DNA of 51,187 bases from an uncultured Collinsella sp. (GTDB taxonomy: Bacteria > Actinomycetota > Coriobacteriia > Coriobacteriales > Coriobacteriaceae), in contig CABUWD010000002.1 in NCBI GenBank assembly GCA_902495155.1, positions 1 to 51,187 of the forward strand, written 5' to 3'. A program made the position numbers and the translations under genes. Positions 1 through 7,236 of the stretch are shown here, piece after piece. The first letter of the stretch is position 1, and each line of letters begins with the position of its first letter. The notes under the pieces are model-generated. The model did not search any database and was not told the DNA's origin. It was given only the letters and a program-made list of their open reading frames with translations.

Positions 1-92
1 ATAACGGCCGTTGGGCTCTTTTGGCGCCAGCCCTTCTCGACCCGCACGCCACTCATGGTATGTTTATCGTGATAATAAGGACGGAGGTGCCC

Positions 93-194
93 GTGGCACG
101 CAATAAGTACCCGGAGGAGACGGTCGAGAAGATTCTCGACGTTGCCGAGCGGCTCCTCATGGAGCGCGGCTACGAGCACACCACGATGATCTGA
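93..194 (+). pseudogene. TetR-family regulator, N-terminal remnant
   Basis: A GTG start at 93 with a good Shine-Dalgarno (GGAGG, 83-87) opens a frame of 33 residues that ends at a TGA at 192. The peptide has the look of the first helices of a TetR repressor (KILDVAERLLMERGYEHTTM), where an intact protein would continue with about 150 further residues. The reading breaks off exactly where an unrelated HsdS-like fragment begins in another frame. I infer a deletion junction that removed the rest of the regulator. The start signals are still intact, so a short peptide could be made, but it cannot bind DNA as a TetR dimer. Confidence 0.6.
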
Positions 195-375
195 AGAGCA
201 ATACGCTAAACCGAAAAAGGTAATCGAAGCCGCGCCTGTGGACTTATCGAGGGTCGAGATTCCCGCCCCATCCATCGGCACCCGGCGGAAGGTCGTCGAT
301 GTCCTCGACCGCTTCGGCACCCTAACGAAATCGCTCACCGACGGTAGGATAAACCCCCATGAATATATGAATTGA
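193..375 (+). pseudogene. Type I restriction specificity subunit (HsdS), C-terminal remnant
   Basis: An open frame without a start codon, ending at TGA 373-375, reads through a segment like the end of an HsdS target-recognition domain and conserved helix: a stretch resembling IPAPSIGTRRKVVDVLDRF followed by TLTKSLTDG. In intact HsdS proteins this is typically IPxPxxxxQxxVVxxLDRFxxLxxxLxxGLP followed by more helix. Everything upstream and the end of the helix are missing, and there is no hsdM or hsdR in the window. I read it as the scar of a lost type I restriction-modification locus, joined to the truncated TetR gene. The call rests on recalled family patterns, not on alignment. Confidence 0.5.
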
Positions 376-474
376 CCTGCTGACTCCAATGAAGATTGGA
401 GGGTAACTGCCAGGGGTGACGGCCCAGCGAGTGTTATTTTGCGAGCTATGCGCATTGAAAGCGACCTTTCGTGG

Positions 475-610
475 TATAAACTACTTGCCGGAAGCCGCGG
501 CTTTCAGAGTACGGCTTACGTGTACGTTTAACCTCCGTGGGCGACGGGGTGCCGCAAGGCGTAGAATATCGCCCACCTGTAGGGGCCTGCAGCGATGCGG
601 GCCCCGCTTC
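475..610 (+). ncRNA. Candidate RNA antitoxin / structured leader of the ToxN-like gene
   Basis: Between a TATAAA -10-like box (475-480) and the toxin-like gene at 631 there is about 125 nt with no convincing coding frame but much potential structure. A 12-bp perfect palindrome lies at 492-503. An 8-bp perfect inverted repeat (GTGGGCGA 537-544 / TCGCCCAC 569-576) encloses a GCC-GCAA-GGC mini-hairpin. A strong GC hairpin at 582-605 follows. Type III toxin-antitoxin loci have this layout: promoter, antitoxin RNA, attenuating terminator, toxin gene. Against this, I could not find the tandem repeats of about 35-45 nt that known type III antitoxins carry, so the assignment is tentative. Confidence 0.35.
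582..605 (+). terminator. Attenuator-like hairpin before the ToxN-like gene
   Basis: GGGGCCTGC (582-590) pairs with GCGGGCCCC (597-605) over nine positions with one G-U pair and a six-base loop. It lies 25 bases before the ATG at 631. There is no T-run after it, so read-through is likely. In type III systems a leaky terminator at this point sets the antitoxin:toxin transcript ratio. Confidence 0.5.
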
Positions 611-630
611 GTATGAAGGGGGCGTAACCG

Positions 631-1080
631 ATGAAGATCGTATCCATCTCCCAGGACTTCTTCGACCTCGTCGAGGGCGACCGCGAGCTCATGCTTAAGC
701 ACAATCGCCCCTGCATCGTGGTGGTGAGGCTGCGTTTCCGCGGGAAGCGCAGGGGCTTCGCCGTGCCGCTGCGTTCCAACATCGCCCCTAACGCGCCCAA
801 AGACCAGTACTTTGCGTTGCCACCCCGCCCCACGACGCGCCCCGGCTGCCGCCACGGCATCCACTACATCAAGATGTTCCCCATAACCAAGGTCTACCAG
901 CGCCGCTTCAGGACCGAGGGCTCGGCCTATTACGAGACGCTCCAGCGCATCATCGACGGCAACACCAAGCGCATCGTCTCCGAGTGCCAGGCATACCTCG
1001 ACCGCTACGAGCGCGAGGGAAGGCCTCGCTTTGCCGTCGACATCGACCGCATCGTGGGGCTGCTGGAGAGCGAGAAGTAG
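631..1080 (+). CDS. Type III toxin-antitoxin endoribonuclease, ToxN/AbiQ-like (CptN type)
   Basis: The 149-residue protein begins MKIVSISQDFFDLVE and continues with RPCIVVVRLRFRGK, FAVPLRSNIAP, a PPRP run near residue 70 and HGIHYIKMFPI near 84-94. It ends with a helical NTKRIVSECQAYLDRY segment and VDIDRIV. This order, and the 150-170 residue size, fit ToxN/AbiQ-like RNases that cleave mRNA and are held in check by a repeated small RNA encoded just upstream. The start has a purine-rich GGGGG at 617-621 and follows a structured non-coding stretch with a hairpin. A terminator follows the stop. It lies among defence and regulator remnants, which suits an accessory abortive-infection or plasmid-type locus. 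The family call is from recalled sequence character; activity and the partner RNA are inferred. Confidence 0.65.
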   Translation: MKIVSISQDFFDLVEGDRELMLKHNRPCIVVVRLRFRGKRRGFAVPLRSNIAPNAPKDQYFALPPRPTTRPGCRHGIHYIKMFPITKVYQRRFRTEGSAYYETLQRIIDGNTKRIVSECQAYLDRYEREGRPRFAVDIDRIVGLLESEK

Positions 1081-1104
1081 GGCACCTCGGCTCAGTCTCG
1101 AGCC

Positions 1105-1127
1105 ATGCGGAGTCGCTCCGCATTTTT
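1105..1127 (+). terminator. Rho-independent terminator after the ToxN-like gene
   Basis: ATGCGGAG (1105-1112) and CTCCGCAT (1116-1123) form a perfect 8-bp stem with a TCG loop, followed by a run of T (1123-1127). It lies 25 bases after the toxin-like stop codon. Confidence 0.75.
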
Positions 1128-1217
1128 GAACGCCGCGTGTGCGTCCCAAATACTTGAGAAACAAGCTGTGAAGTGCGGTGGCGCGCCCGTGCCCGCGCGC
1201 AGCCATCTCCATCAGCG

Positions 1218-1460
1218 TTTACGGTGCACTACAACATCACGGGCAAACCGCCTGACAAGCCGAGCATCCTGATCGTTCCGTCTATGAGCTACGTTGCTGT
1301 GCGGGGCAAGGGCGATTCCAATGCCGAAGGCGGCGCATAGCAGAACGCGTTGCCGATGCTCTACGGCGTCGCATATACCATCAAGATTTCGAAGAGGGCC
1401 CGCGGGAAATCGAGGGCTATTTCGACTTCGTCGTGCCGCCGGTCGAGGGCTTCTGCCGAC
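1218..1460 (+). pseudogene. GyrI-like small-molecule-binding protein, broken
   Basis: The frame from about 1218 reads as a GyrI-like domain: KPSILIVPSMSYVAVRGKG, then DSNAEGGA, an in-frame TAG at 1338-1340, then QNALPMLYGVAYTIKIS. Around 1401 the frame shifts and the domain continues as EIEGYFDFVVPPVEGF. The first part of the protein, any start codon and the second half of the domain (after the PPxEGF motif) are missing. GyrI-like domains usually bind drugs or metabolites and often occur fused to or beside regulators. One stop, one frameshift and truncation at both ends make it a clear pseudogene. Confidence 0.6.
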
Positions 1461-1537
1461 ATGACATGGCTGGGGCTTACCCTCCGACGCGCCCTTGCGC
1501 ATATTTCCTTATCGGTTTTGAAACCGAGAAAGAGCTG

Positions 1538-2203
1538 ATGATTGATTGGGTCGACCGCAATACGTACATGGAGCGGCTTTGGGCGATCGAGGACACCCGG
1601 GACATCAAGGTGATCACGGGGATGCGCCGCTCTGGTAGGTCCGAGCTTATGAAGGCGTTCTCCGCCTCCGTTGCTCGGAGGGACCCATCCTCCAACAACG
1701 TCTACATCGATCTGCTGGACCTCGACTACGAGCCGCTGCTTGAGTATCACACGCTGTATCACGAAATCATCGAGCGGCACAAAGAGGGCACCCGCAACCG
1801 TCTCTTCATCGACAAGGTGCAGCTGTGCGAGGGTTTCGAGAAAGCAATTAACAGCATTCACGCACGTGGCGGATGGGATATCTACCTCACGGGATCGAAC
1901 GCGTTCCTCCTGAGTTCGGACCTGGCAACCCTGTTCACAGGGCGCCACGGGGAGGTACACATCCTCCCCTTCAGCTTCGGCGAATACCGCTCCTACTTCG
2001 ACGAGCAGGGGGCCGTCGACGACGACTTCGACGGATTCATCAGGCGCGGCGGGCTCGCCGGGTCCTACGATTACGATGACATCTCGGAGTCGTACGGTTT
2101 CCTTCGGCGCGGGCGGATCGGGACCGAGCGCCGATCTAGAGGCACTCGGTCAGAATCTGGAACACCTCGCTGCGCTCCAGTTTCTTGGCGCAGCCGCCGG
2201 TGA
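1538..2203 (+). pseudogene. AAA ATPase of the AAA_14/DUF4143 type, C-terminally truncated
   Basis: From an ATG at 1538 the frame reads NTYMERLWAIEDTRDIKVIT and then a P-loop-like GMRRSGRS, a Walker-B-like LFIDKVQ, an LTGSNAFLLSSDLATLFTGR sensor region and LPFSFGEYRSYF. Family members of about 400-450 residues usually have GxRRSGKS and FIDEIQ here, so the P-loop lysine and the Walker B glutamate are both changed (Lys to Arg, Glu to Lys). Homology ends near base 2110, just after the RRGGLAGSYDY motif, and the DUF4143 C-terminal half is absent. The rest of the frame overlaps the 3' end of the opposite-strand alcohol dehydrogenase. The frame is fused in phase with the GyrI remnant upstream. An intact relative lies at 9834-11123. 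Confidence 0.65.
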
Positions 2204-3299
2204 GCACACAGGTGTCCGCAACCTTGCGCAGCGTCTCGTCGGACGTGTCGGATCCCATCTCGGCGAAGCTCGTGGGAAGCTCCATCTCGCCGATGAACGT
2301 CTGCAGGCGGTCGATGCCCTCGAGCGCCACCGTAAGGTCGTCTTTGCCCTTGGCGTCGACGTCCCACACCTCGCGCGCCCAGCGGGCGAACTGCGCGGGC
2401 GCCTCGGGGGCCAGGTGGCGGTAGAGCGCAGGGTGGATGACCGCGAGGCCTATTCCGTGGTTGGTGTGGGTGTACGCGCCGTACTGGTGCTGGATCATGT
2501 GCGCCTGGAAGTCCGTTGACTTGCCGATCTTGAGCACGCCGTTCTCGGCCATGGCGGAGTCGTATACGAGCTCGCTGAGCGCCTCGAGGTTCTGATTGTC
2601 GTCCGCGATGATCCGCATGTTGCGGATGACGTTACGCTGGATGGCGAGGTTGATGTCGTCGGTGACGTTGCGTCCGCGCGGGCTTCCGAAATAGCTCTCC
2701 ATGCAGTGCGAGAGCGTGTCAAACGCGCCGCTCATGAACTGCGCGTGCGGTACGGTGAGCGTGAGTGCCGGGTCGAGCGCCGCCCACATGGGCATCGCCC
2801 CAAGATAGGCGCCCTTCACGTGCGTCTCCTCGTTGGTGATGACGGCGCCGTTGTTCTGCTCGGCGCCCGTGCCGGAGAGCGTAACGATGCATCCCATGGG
2901 GATGAACGAGCTCGGCATCTTGCCGTCGGCGTGCTCGAACGTCTCGATGTCCTCGTCAAGCGTCGCCTGCGCGGAAACCACCTTGCAGCAGTCGAAGACC
3001 GACCCGCCGCCGACGGCGAGAATGAAGTCGACCTGCTCCTCGCGTGCGAGCGCGGCGCCTTCCTGGCACTTCTCGTAGGTCGGGTTGGGCATGATGCCGC
3101 CGAAGTCCACCACGCGCTTGCCCGCGCTCGTGAGCTTATCGACCACGTGGCCGTAGACGCCGGTTCGTTTGACCGAGCCTCCGCCGTAGGCGAGCATCAC
3201 TGTCTTGCCCATGGCACCCATCTCGGCGTCGAGTGTCTGGTCCATAGCCCCCTCGCCGAAATAGTTCCTGACCGGGTAGTCGTACGTGAATGAGTTCAT
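2136..3299 (-). CDS. yqhD: Iron-containing alcohol dehydrogenase, YqhD-like NADPH-dependent aldehyde reductase
   Basis: The protein has 387 residues from the ATG at 3299 (MNSFTYDYPVRNYFGEG), which is preceded by AGGAAG. It has the nucleotide-binding motifs YGGGSVKRTGVYG (38-50) and AVGGGSVFDCCK (95-106). The metal-ligand set falls at Asp194, His198, His267 and His281, the same numbering I recall for Escherichia coli YqhD. Such enzymes reduce short-chain aldehydes (butanal, methylglyoxal, acrolein) to alcohols with NADPH in the cytoplasm. It is the last of three same-strand reductase genes, 45 bp after the first aldo/keto reductase, so it is probably cotranscribed. A longer upstream frame to 3374 lacks a ribosome-binding site and overlaps the neighbour. 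Exact substrate unknown. Confidence 0.85.
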   Translation of the reverse strand: MNSFTYDYPVRNYFGEGAMDQTLDAEMGAMGKTVMLAYGGGSVKRTGVYGHVVDKLTSAGKRVVDFGGIMPNPTYEKCQEGAALAREEQVDFILAVGGGSVFDCCKVVSAQATLDEDIETFEHADGKMPSSFIPMGCIVTLSGTGAEQNNGAVITNEETHVKGAYLGAMPMWAALDPALTLTVPHAQFMSGAFDTLSHCMESYFGSPRGRNVTDDINLAIQRNVIRNMRIIADDNQNLEALSELVYDSAMAENGVLKIGKSTDFQAHMIQHQYGAYTHTNHGIGLAVIHPALYRHLAPEAPAQFARWAREVWDVDAKGKDDLTVALEGIDRLQTFIGEMELPTSFAEMGSDTSDETLRKVADTCVLTGGCAKKLERSEVFQILTECL

Positions 3300-3343
3300 G
3301 GCAATTCTTCCTAGTAAGTTATCAGTGCGGTCTGACCGCTCGT

Positions 3344-4195
3344 CTACACGTTGCGCACGAGCCCGGACATCCATTCGATGGTGGCGGGGTCGTGGTGGTC
3401 GAAGAACGCACTGCGCCCGGTGTCGAGCGCGGCGATGGCGACCATCTCGTCGTCGCCCAGCGCGAAGTCGAAGACGTCGTAGTTCTGCTCCATGCGATCG
3501 CGGTGCGTGCTCTTAGGGATGCAGGCCACACCGCGCTGCAGCAGCCAGCGCAACACGACCTGGGCGACCGTCTTGCCGTGCGCCTCGCCGATGCGAGCGA
3601 GGACCTCGTTGCGGAAGATGTCGTTTCTGCCCTCCGCAAAGGGCGCCCAGCCCTCCAAGGCTACCTCCTTGCCGGCCATATACTCCTGTGCTTCGCGCTG
3701 CTGGAAGAACACGTTGCATTCGACTTGGTTCACGGCGGGGGCGATGCGGTTGAACGAGATAAGGTTTGCGAGGTGATCGGGGTAGAAGTTAGCTGTGCCT
3801 ATGGCGCGGATAACGCCCTGCTCGTAGAGCTCCTCCATGGCGCGCCACGCGCCGAAGACGTCGCCGAACGGCTGATGGATGAGGTAGAGGTCGACGTAGT
3901 CGAGCCCCAGCCGCTTGAGCGACGCGTCGAAGCCGCGCTTGGCCCCCTCGTAGCTCACATCCGACATCCACAGCTTGGTCGTCACGAACACCTCGTCGCG
4001 CGGCAGGCCGCTCGCACGAATGGCGGACCCGACCGCCTCTTCGTTGCCGTAGCTCGCGGCCGTGTCGAGCAGCCGGTAGCCGACCGAGAGCGCGTCCTCC
4101 ACGGCGCGCTGGCATTCCGCGGCGTCCGGGATCTGGTACACGCCGAAGCCGAGCTGCGGCATCCTGACGCCGTTGTTCAAGGTGATGTAGTCCAT
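3344..4195 (-). CDS. Aldo/keto reductase (family 5 type)
   Basis: The 283-residue protein starts MDYITLNNGVRMPQLGFGVYQ, the usual opening of 2,5-diketo-gluconate-reductase-like aldo/keto reductases. The catalytic tetrad is in place: Asp44, Tyr49 (DTAASYGNE), Lys74 (TTKLW) and His107 (YLIHQP). Near residue 226 IPKSTH matches the NADPH phosphate-binding loop. It reduces aldehydes and ketones in the cytoplasm with NADPH. It sits between the YqhD-like dehydrogenase and a second aldo/keto reductase, both on the same strand, which suggests a carbonyl detoxification or fermentation operon. A 215-bp gap with a perfect GGGTTATAACCC palindrome precedes it, so it may have its own promoter. Confidence 0.88.
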   Translation of the reverse strand: MDYITLNNGVRMPQLGFGVYQIPDAAECQRAVEDALSVGYRLLDTAASYGNEEAVGSAIRASGLPRDEVFVTTKLWMSDVSYEGAKRGFDASLKRLGLDYVDLYLIHQPFGDVFGAWRAMEELYEQGVIRAIGTANFYPDHLANLISFNRIAPAVNQVECNVFFQQREAQEYMAGKEVALEGWAPFAEGRNDIFRNEVLARIGEAHGKTVAQVVLRWLLQRGVACIPKSTHRDRMEQNYDVFDFALGDDEMVAIAALDTGRSAFFDHHDPATIEWMSGLVRNV

Positions 4196-4297
4196 GGTGC
4201 CTTCCTTTCTCGCAACTTGACGTATCCACCATACGAGGGGCGCCGCGCCGGCGGAAGTTTCCGTTGGTGAGGGTTCTATAACGCTGGGGTGCGTACG

Positions 4298-4309
4298 GGG
4301 TTATAACCC
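4298..4309. promoter_or_regulatory. Perfect 12-bp palindrome upstream of the first aldo/keto reductase
   Basis: GGGTTATAACCC lies about 100 bp before the start at 4195. It shares the TATAACC core with the imperfect palindrome at 5341-5359 between the second reductase and the LysR gene. It may be an operator for that LysR regulator; this is inference. The remainder of 4196-4410 shows no gene. Confidence 0.4.
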
Positions 4310-4410
4310 GCGGGTTCTAGGCGTCACCTCAAAGAGATCGGCGCCGAGCTCGTCCTCGACAGCCGACTGGTCCTCGGCGGCGGCTTGGTTGGTCCGTTAT
4401 CGTCTGAGCG

Positions 4411-5259
4411 CTACTCCTGCGCGTCAAAATCGGGGCGTATGGCCAGGTAGCCCGCGAGTGCTTCCTCAGTGGCGGTGTAGTAGGTCATGGTCCCGTCGAG
4501 CTTGGCAATCTCGGCCATCTCGTCTTCGGTGAGGGAGAAGTCGAAGATGTTCGCGTTGTCGGCGATGTGGGCGGGGTTCTTGGAGCCGGGGATGATGGAG
4601 GTTCCCATCTGCACGTGCCAGCGCAGGATCACCTGGGCCGGGGTCTTGCCGTACTTCTCGGCGAGAGCGACGAAGACGGGCTCCTCCAGAAGACCTTTGT
4701 CGCCGTGGCCGAGCGGGTACCACGCCTCGATCACCGTGACGTACGGCGCGAGGTAGGCGCGCAGGTCGCGCTGGGCGTGGTAGGGGTGGCACTCAACGGT
4801 CACGAGCTGCGGCTTGATGTCGGCGACCTCGATGACCTCGGCAATCTTGTCTTGCGGGAAGTTGGAGAGGCCGAGGGCGCGCACCTTGCCCGCGCGGTAG
4901 GCCTCCTCCATCGTGCGCCACGCGGCCAGGTAGTCGCCTACCGGCTGGTGCAGGATGAGCATGTCGACGTAGTCGAGCCCTAGGCGCTGGAGCGTGGCGT
5001 CCACCGCCGGCATGCCCGCGTCGTAGACACTCGGCCAGAGCTTGGTGGAGACGAAGATCTTGTCGCGTGCGATGCCGCTCTTGGCGATGGCACGGCCCAC
5101 GGCGCGCTCGTTCATGTAGGCGTTGGCGGTGTCGATGTGCTCGTAGCCAGCCGTGAGCGCGGCGGTTGCGGCCGCCTCGGCCTCGGCCGGGGTCATGAGG
5201 AAGGTGCCCAAACCCTCGATGGGCATCTCTACGTCGTTGTCGAGCTTCAGATACTCCAT
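4411..5259 (-). CDS. Aldo/keto reductase, second copy
   Basis: The protein has 282 residues starting MEYLKLDNDVEMPIEGLGTF. The tetrad residues are Asp43, Tyr48 (DTANAYMNE), Lys73 (STKLW) and His104 (LILHQP), and IPGSKN near residue 227 is the cofactor-phosphate loop. It is clearly paralogous to the next gene downstream but only moderately similar, so it is not a recent duplicate. The start has AGGAGGAG just upstream. It is the first gene of the reductase cluster and is divergent from a LysR regulator 130 bp away, the classical position for a regulated target. Substrate not predictable from sequence; an NADPH-linked carbonyl reductase in the cytoplasm is secure. Confidence 0.88.
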   Translation of the reverse strand: MEYLKLDNDVEMPIEGLGTFLMTPAEAEAAATAALTAGYEHIDTANAYMNERAVGRAIAKSGIARDKIFVSTKLWPSVYDAGMPAVDATLQRLGLDYVDMLILHQPVGDYLAAWRTMEEAYRAGKVRALGLSNFPQDKIAEVIEVADIKPQLVTVECHPYHAQRDLRAYLAPYVTVIEAWYPLGHGDKGLLEEPVFVALAEKYGKTPAQVILRWHVQMGTSIIPGSKNPAHIADNANIFDFSLTEDEMAEIAKLDGTMTYYTATEEALAGYLAIRPDFDAQE

Positions 5260-5340
5260 GGTCTCCTCCTTAATGGTGACTTTTCGAATACAAGGCTACG
5301 GCGTTTACTGACGCGCGAGAAGTTCACGTTGGAATGATGG

Positions 5341-5359
5341 ATATAACCATGGGGTATAT
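5341..5359. promoter_or_regulatory. Putative LysR operator in the divergent intergenic region
   Basis: ATATAACC (5341-5348) and GGGTATAT (5352-5359) form an 8-bp inverted repeat with one mismatch around ATG. Its symmetric ATA-N9-TAT core has the T-N11-A form typical of LysR-type binding sites. It is 30 bp before the LysR start and 82 bp before the divergent reductase start. Confidence 0.45.
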
Positions 5360-5388
5360 ACGGCACATAATGCGTGACAGGAGGATCG

Positions 5389-6288
5389 ATGTACAACCCA
5401 CAGCTTGATACTTTCATCCGCGTGGCGGAGGCGGGCAGCTTCTCCAAGGCGGCACAAGAGTCCTTCATCACGCCCACGGCCGTCATCAAGCAGATGAACC
5501 TGCTGGAGTCGCGGCTAGGCCTTACGCTGTTCCACCGATCGCATCAGGGGCTTTCGCTTACGCGAGCAGGCAGGTCGCTGCTCGCCGACGCCCGCCATAT
5601 CGTGCAGTACTCTCAAGAATCAATCGCACGCGCCCGCGTCGCCGAGCGCGGAGAGAAGCGCATCATCCGCGTGGGAGTGTCGCTCATGACGCCCAGCACG
5701 CCGCTCACGAAGCTATGGCCGAAGGTGAAGGAACGTTGCCCTGGCATGAGCCTTCAGGTGGTCACGTTTGAAAACACACCCTCGGCGGCGCGCGGTTTGG
5801 CGAACCTCGGGCAAGACATGGATATCGTGGTGGGGATTTTCGACGATGCCTTTCTTAAAGAGCGCGGGTGCCTGGGCCTCGAGCTTTCGCGCGAGCCGCT
5901 CTGGTGCGCCGTTCCCGTCGACAGCGAGCTCGCCAAACGCGACATCGTCACATTCGACGACCTCCACAATCACAGTCTTATGCTTATACGCCGGGGCTGG
6001 AACACCGAAATCGACCGCGTACGCGACGAGATACTCTTGCATCATCCTCAAATCGCGCTCGTAGACTTCCCGCAATATCGGGTGGAGGTGTTCAATCGCG
6101 GCGCGAACGAGGACCTCGCGCTTGCGACGCTGCCGTTGTGGGCCAACGTCCACCCCATGCTCAAAACCGTCCCTACCGATTGGGACTGTCTCGTGTCTTA
6201 CGGGCTGCTTCATTCGCCGCACCCCGCAGACCATGTGCGGGAGTTCCTCGATGCGGTGTCTGCCGTGCTCGAGGCAAAGCATCGATAG
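5389..6288 (+). CDS. LysR-family transcriptional regulator
   Basis: I choose the ATG at 5389 because AGGAGG ends four bases before it; an in-frame GTG at 5374 would place the Shine-Dalgarno inside the gene. The 299-residue product has an N-terminal winged helix (LDTFIRVAEAGSFSKAAQESFITPTAV, then LESRLGLTLFHRS) and a C-terminal effector domain from about residue 90 (IIRVGVSLMTPSTPL). These are the usual proportions of LysR regulators. It is divergent from the three-gene reductase cluster and probably activates it in response to a carbonyl substrate, as well as repressing itself. The effector is not predictable. Confidence 0.88.
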   Translation: MYNPQLDTFIRVAEAGSFSKAAQESFITPTAVIKQMNLLESRLGLTLFHRSHQGLSLTRAGRSLLADARHIVQYSQESIARARVAERGEKRIIRVGVSLMTPSTPLTKLWPKVKERCPGMSLQVVTFENTPSAARGLANLGQDMDIVVGIFDDAFLKERGCLGLELSREPLWCAVPVDSELAKRDIVTFDDLHNHSLMLIRRGWNTEIDRVRDEILLHHPQIALVDFPQYRVEVFNRGANEDLALATLPLWANVHPMLKTVPTDWDCLVSYGLLHSPHPADHVREFLDAVSAVLEAKHR

Positions 6289-6430
6289 GCAATCGCGAAC
6301 AGATGCGCTTATGCCTATGGGAATAACGGGAACTGGCTTCTGAGCTTGCGTTTTGATACCGTCGAGTACCGCCCGATGTTGTTTCGGCGTCGCCATAGAG
6401 CAAAGCCATCAGCGAAATGACGGGAATAAC

Positions 6431-6465
6431 AGCCTCCGAACCTTCTGTTCGGAGGCTTTCTTTTT
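6431..6465 (+). terminator. Rho-independent terminator, LysR gene side
   Basis: AGCCTCCGAAC (6431-6441) pairs perfectly with GTTCGGAGGCT (6447-6457), with a five-base loop, and TTCTTTTT follows. It sits between the convergent LysR and MerR genes and is oriented to end LysR transcription. The 140 bases between 6289 and 6430 hold no gene that I recognise. Confidence 0.85.
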
Positions 6466-6517
6466 GCATGTCTGCCTAAACGACTCCTTGCCAAAGCCCC
6501 TTGAGCATCGGGCGGCA

Positions 6518-6958
6518 TTATTGAGCGTGGGCGCTATCGTAGGTATCTTTGATCTCTTCCGGCAAATCGTCGGGAATCAGCGCCTTCACTCTATCCTCGT
6601 TGCCATCTTGGATCGCCTGCTCGTAGTACCAGCATTTGAACTTCAACATATCCAGCGCACGGTTCATGTTCGCGATTTCCGATTCCATGTGGGCCTTCCG
6701 CTCCTCGAACATGGCCTTGCGCTTGGGATATGTCGATGGGCCCTCCGCGCACCATTCCATGAACAGCCGGATGTCCTTGATCTCCATCCCAGCCTTCTTT
6801 AAGCATTCGATGACCCGAAGCGCCTCGAGTTCCGTATCGCCGAATCGGCGAATGCCGGATGTCCGCTCCAATTCCGGGAACAATCCATGCTTGTCGTAAT
6901 AGCGCAGCGTGGAAACGGGCAGACCGAACATATCCGCCACCTGTCCGATTGTGTACAT
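6518..6958 (-). CDS. MerR-family transcriptional regulator (AdhR/YyaN-like)
   Basis: The start at 6958 follows CCGGAGGAAC; the frame extends five codons further but without a ribosome site. The 146-residue protein has the MerR DNA-binding domain (MYTIGQVADMFGLPVSTLRYYDKHGLFPELERTSGIRR, quoted here by its parts YTIGQVADMF, STLRYYDKHG and GIRRF). It then has a long coiled-coil dimerisation helix (ERKAHMESEIANMNRALDML). One Cys occurs at FKCWYY, so thiol or electrophile sensing is possible but unproved. It is divergent from the decarboxylase-cupin gene, with a MerR-type elongated promoter in between, and probably activates that operon. Confidence 0.85.
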   Translation of the reverse strand: MYTIGQVADMFGLPVSTLRYYDKHGLFPELERTSGIRRFGDTELEALRVIECLKKAGMEIKDIRLFMEWCAEGPSTYPKRKAMFEERKAHMESEIANMNRALDMLKFKCWYYEQAIQDGNEDRVKALIPDDLPEEIKDTYDSAHAQ

Positions 6959-6989
6959 GGTTCCTCCGGACAAATCTCGAATTTACTCC

Positions 6990-7020
6990 TTGACCTAAAG
7001 TTAGGTTTAGGTATTACCTT
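6990..7020 (+). promoter_or_regulatory. MerR-type promoter with 19-bp spacer and central dyad
   Basis: TTGACC (6990-6995) and TACCTT (7015-7020) are separated by 19 bp, the over-long spacing that MerR activators correct by twisting DNA. Two overlapping dyads lie between them: ACCTAA-AG-TTAGGT (6993-7006) and CCTAAA-N6-TTTAGG (6994-7011). It reads rightward, away from the MerR gene. The TACCTT box is a weak -10, as expected for an activated promoter. Confidence 0.6.
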
Positions 7021-7055
7021 TATTTTCGTCAATATATATAAGGAGTGCAAGGGAT

Positions 7056-7172
7056 TTTCGCCAAAGGCGCGCGCTTGCCGGAACGGTTTTCGCCGGCGGC
7101 GTGAACGGCGTGGGCGAAATCGCCGGGCATCCCGCTCTGGAGCAGGCGCATCGAATGGGCATGGGAATCTAG
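7056..7172 (+). pseudogene. Possible flavodoxin-family C-terminal remnant
   Basis: A frame without a start ends at TAG 7170-7172 with VFAGGVNGVGEIAGHPAL and then EQAHRMGMGI. This resembles the last 30-40 residues of small flavodoxin/NAD(P)H-dependent FMN reductases (GGVNxVGxIxGxPALExAxxxG). It lies between the MerR-type promoter and the decarboxylase-cupin gene, so it may be what remains of the original first gene of the regulon after an internal deletion. The identification is from memory of the family ending and is uncertain. Confidence 0.35.
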
Positions 7173-7236
7173 GCGGGCAGCTTGGCCGCGCGGAAAGAGA
7201 TTTGTGTCCAGGATTATCGACAGGAGGAAATCAATC

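Noticed and set aside
416..616. 66-codon plus-strand frame before the ToxN-like gene
   Set aside because: Arg/Ala/Cys-rich, no ribosome site, and it overlaps the hairpins proposed as an RNA antitoxin.
3344..5259. Recent tandem duplication of the two aldo/keto reductases
   Set aside because: The proteins share family motifs but differ widely elsewhere and are separated by 215 bp of unrelated DNA, so they are old paralogues.
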